From: Acidobacteriota bacterium
GTDB taxonomy: Bacteria; Acidobacteriota; JAAYUB01
Assembly: GCA_012517875.1 (NCBI GenBank)
Contig: JAAYUB010000121.1
Location: forward strand, 1 to 32,549
Direction of reading: 5' to 3'
DNA: 32,549 nt
The notes beneath the pieces are model-generated. The model was not told the origin of the DNA, did not search any database, and worked only from the letters and a program-made list of their open reading frames with translations. Of the stretch, positions 32,455-32,549 are shown piece after piece. Position numbers and translations under genes: made by a program. Numbering within the stretch: position 1 is the first letter of the stretch; each line of letters opens with the position of its first letter.

Positions 32455-32466
32455 CCTGAAAGCGAC

Positions 32467-32484
32467 GCCGCCGGATCCGGCGGC
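32467..32484. repeat. Perfect 18-base palindrome near the right edge
   Basis: GCCGCCGGATCCGGCGGC is self-complementary and lies about 13 bases upstream of the -35 box of the TPR promoter. It may be an operator or the 3' hairpin of a gene beyond the window; no T-run follows on either side. Confidence 0.3.
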
Positions 32485-32549
32485 ATGAACACGGCGCTCG
32501 GGAATCTGCATCTATACCGGGCGCGTGGCGCGGGCGGCCGACACGGTCC

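Noticed and set aside
32485-32549. Possible plus-strand gene starting at ATG 32485 and leaving the window
   Set aside because: Only about 21 codons are visible, with no ribosome-binding site or recognisable sequence.

Overview
The window is GC-rich, densely coded bacterial chromosome with Shine-Dalgarno starts and sigma70-type promoters. The mix of families fits an Acidobacteriota-like or related Gram-negative diderm, but no rRNA or marker gene settles this and it is an inference from gene content. The families are a Gld-type ABC cassette with a DUF4340 protein, DUF6599, DUF4136, SYLF, a TraR/DksA-SpoIIE fusion, type VI secretion genes and an outer-membrane beta-barrel. I see no tRNA, rRNA, CRISPR array, insertion sequence or phage module.

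Left part, minus strand (1-12317). A type VI secretion operon, tssJ-tssK-tssL-tssM, starts from an AT-rich promoter near 5638-5666 and runs off the left edge inside tssM. Next to it is a SYLF-domain protein (5693-6484) whose promoter suggests a leaderless mRNA. Then comes a tightly coupled ABC cassette (ATPase, permease, GldG-like protein, DUF4340 protein; 7654-12317) with a good promoter at 12386-12414. A decayed TraR/DksA-SpoIIE phosphatase gene follows it (6640-7624).

Centre, plus strand (12536-25920). In order: an oversized GlmS-like enzyme whose catalytic cysteine is not next to the initiator methionine, dnaE, a prepilin-peptidase homologue lacking its second catalytic aspartate, an orphan family-5 solute-binding lipoprotein, a DUF6599 protein overlapping a Tat-exported DUF362 protein, sfsA overlapping an ECF-type sigma factor, and a zinc-finger anti-sigma protein.

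Right part (25907-32549). A CBS-HEPN-like protein is convergent with, and overlaps, the anti-sigma gene. After a divergent intergenic region come an outer-membrane beta-barrel gene (plus) and a DUF4136 gene (minus), separated by a strong bidirectional terminator. The last unit, on the minus strand, is TPR protein, selD, GH127 glycosidase, with its own promoter and terminator. SelD is read through an in-frame UGA, which marks the organism as a selenocysteine user.

The most informative points are the UGA-containing selD with a plausible bacterial SECIS hairpin, the triple-lesioned phosphatase pseudogene, two genes with a -10 box exactly six bases before ATG, the CBS-HEPN protein, the degenerate prepilin peptidase, and the extended N-terminus of the GlmS-like enzyme.
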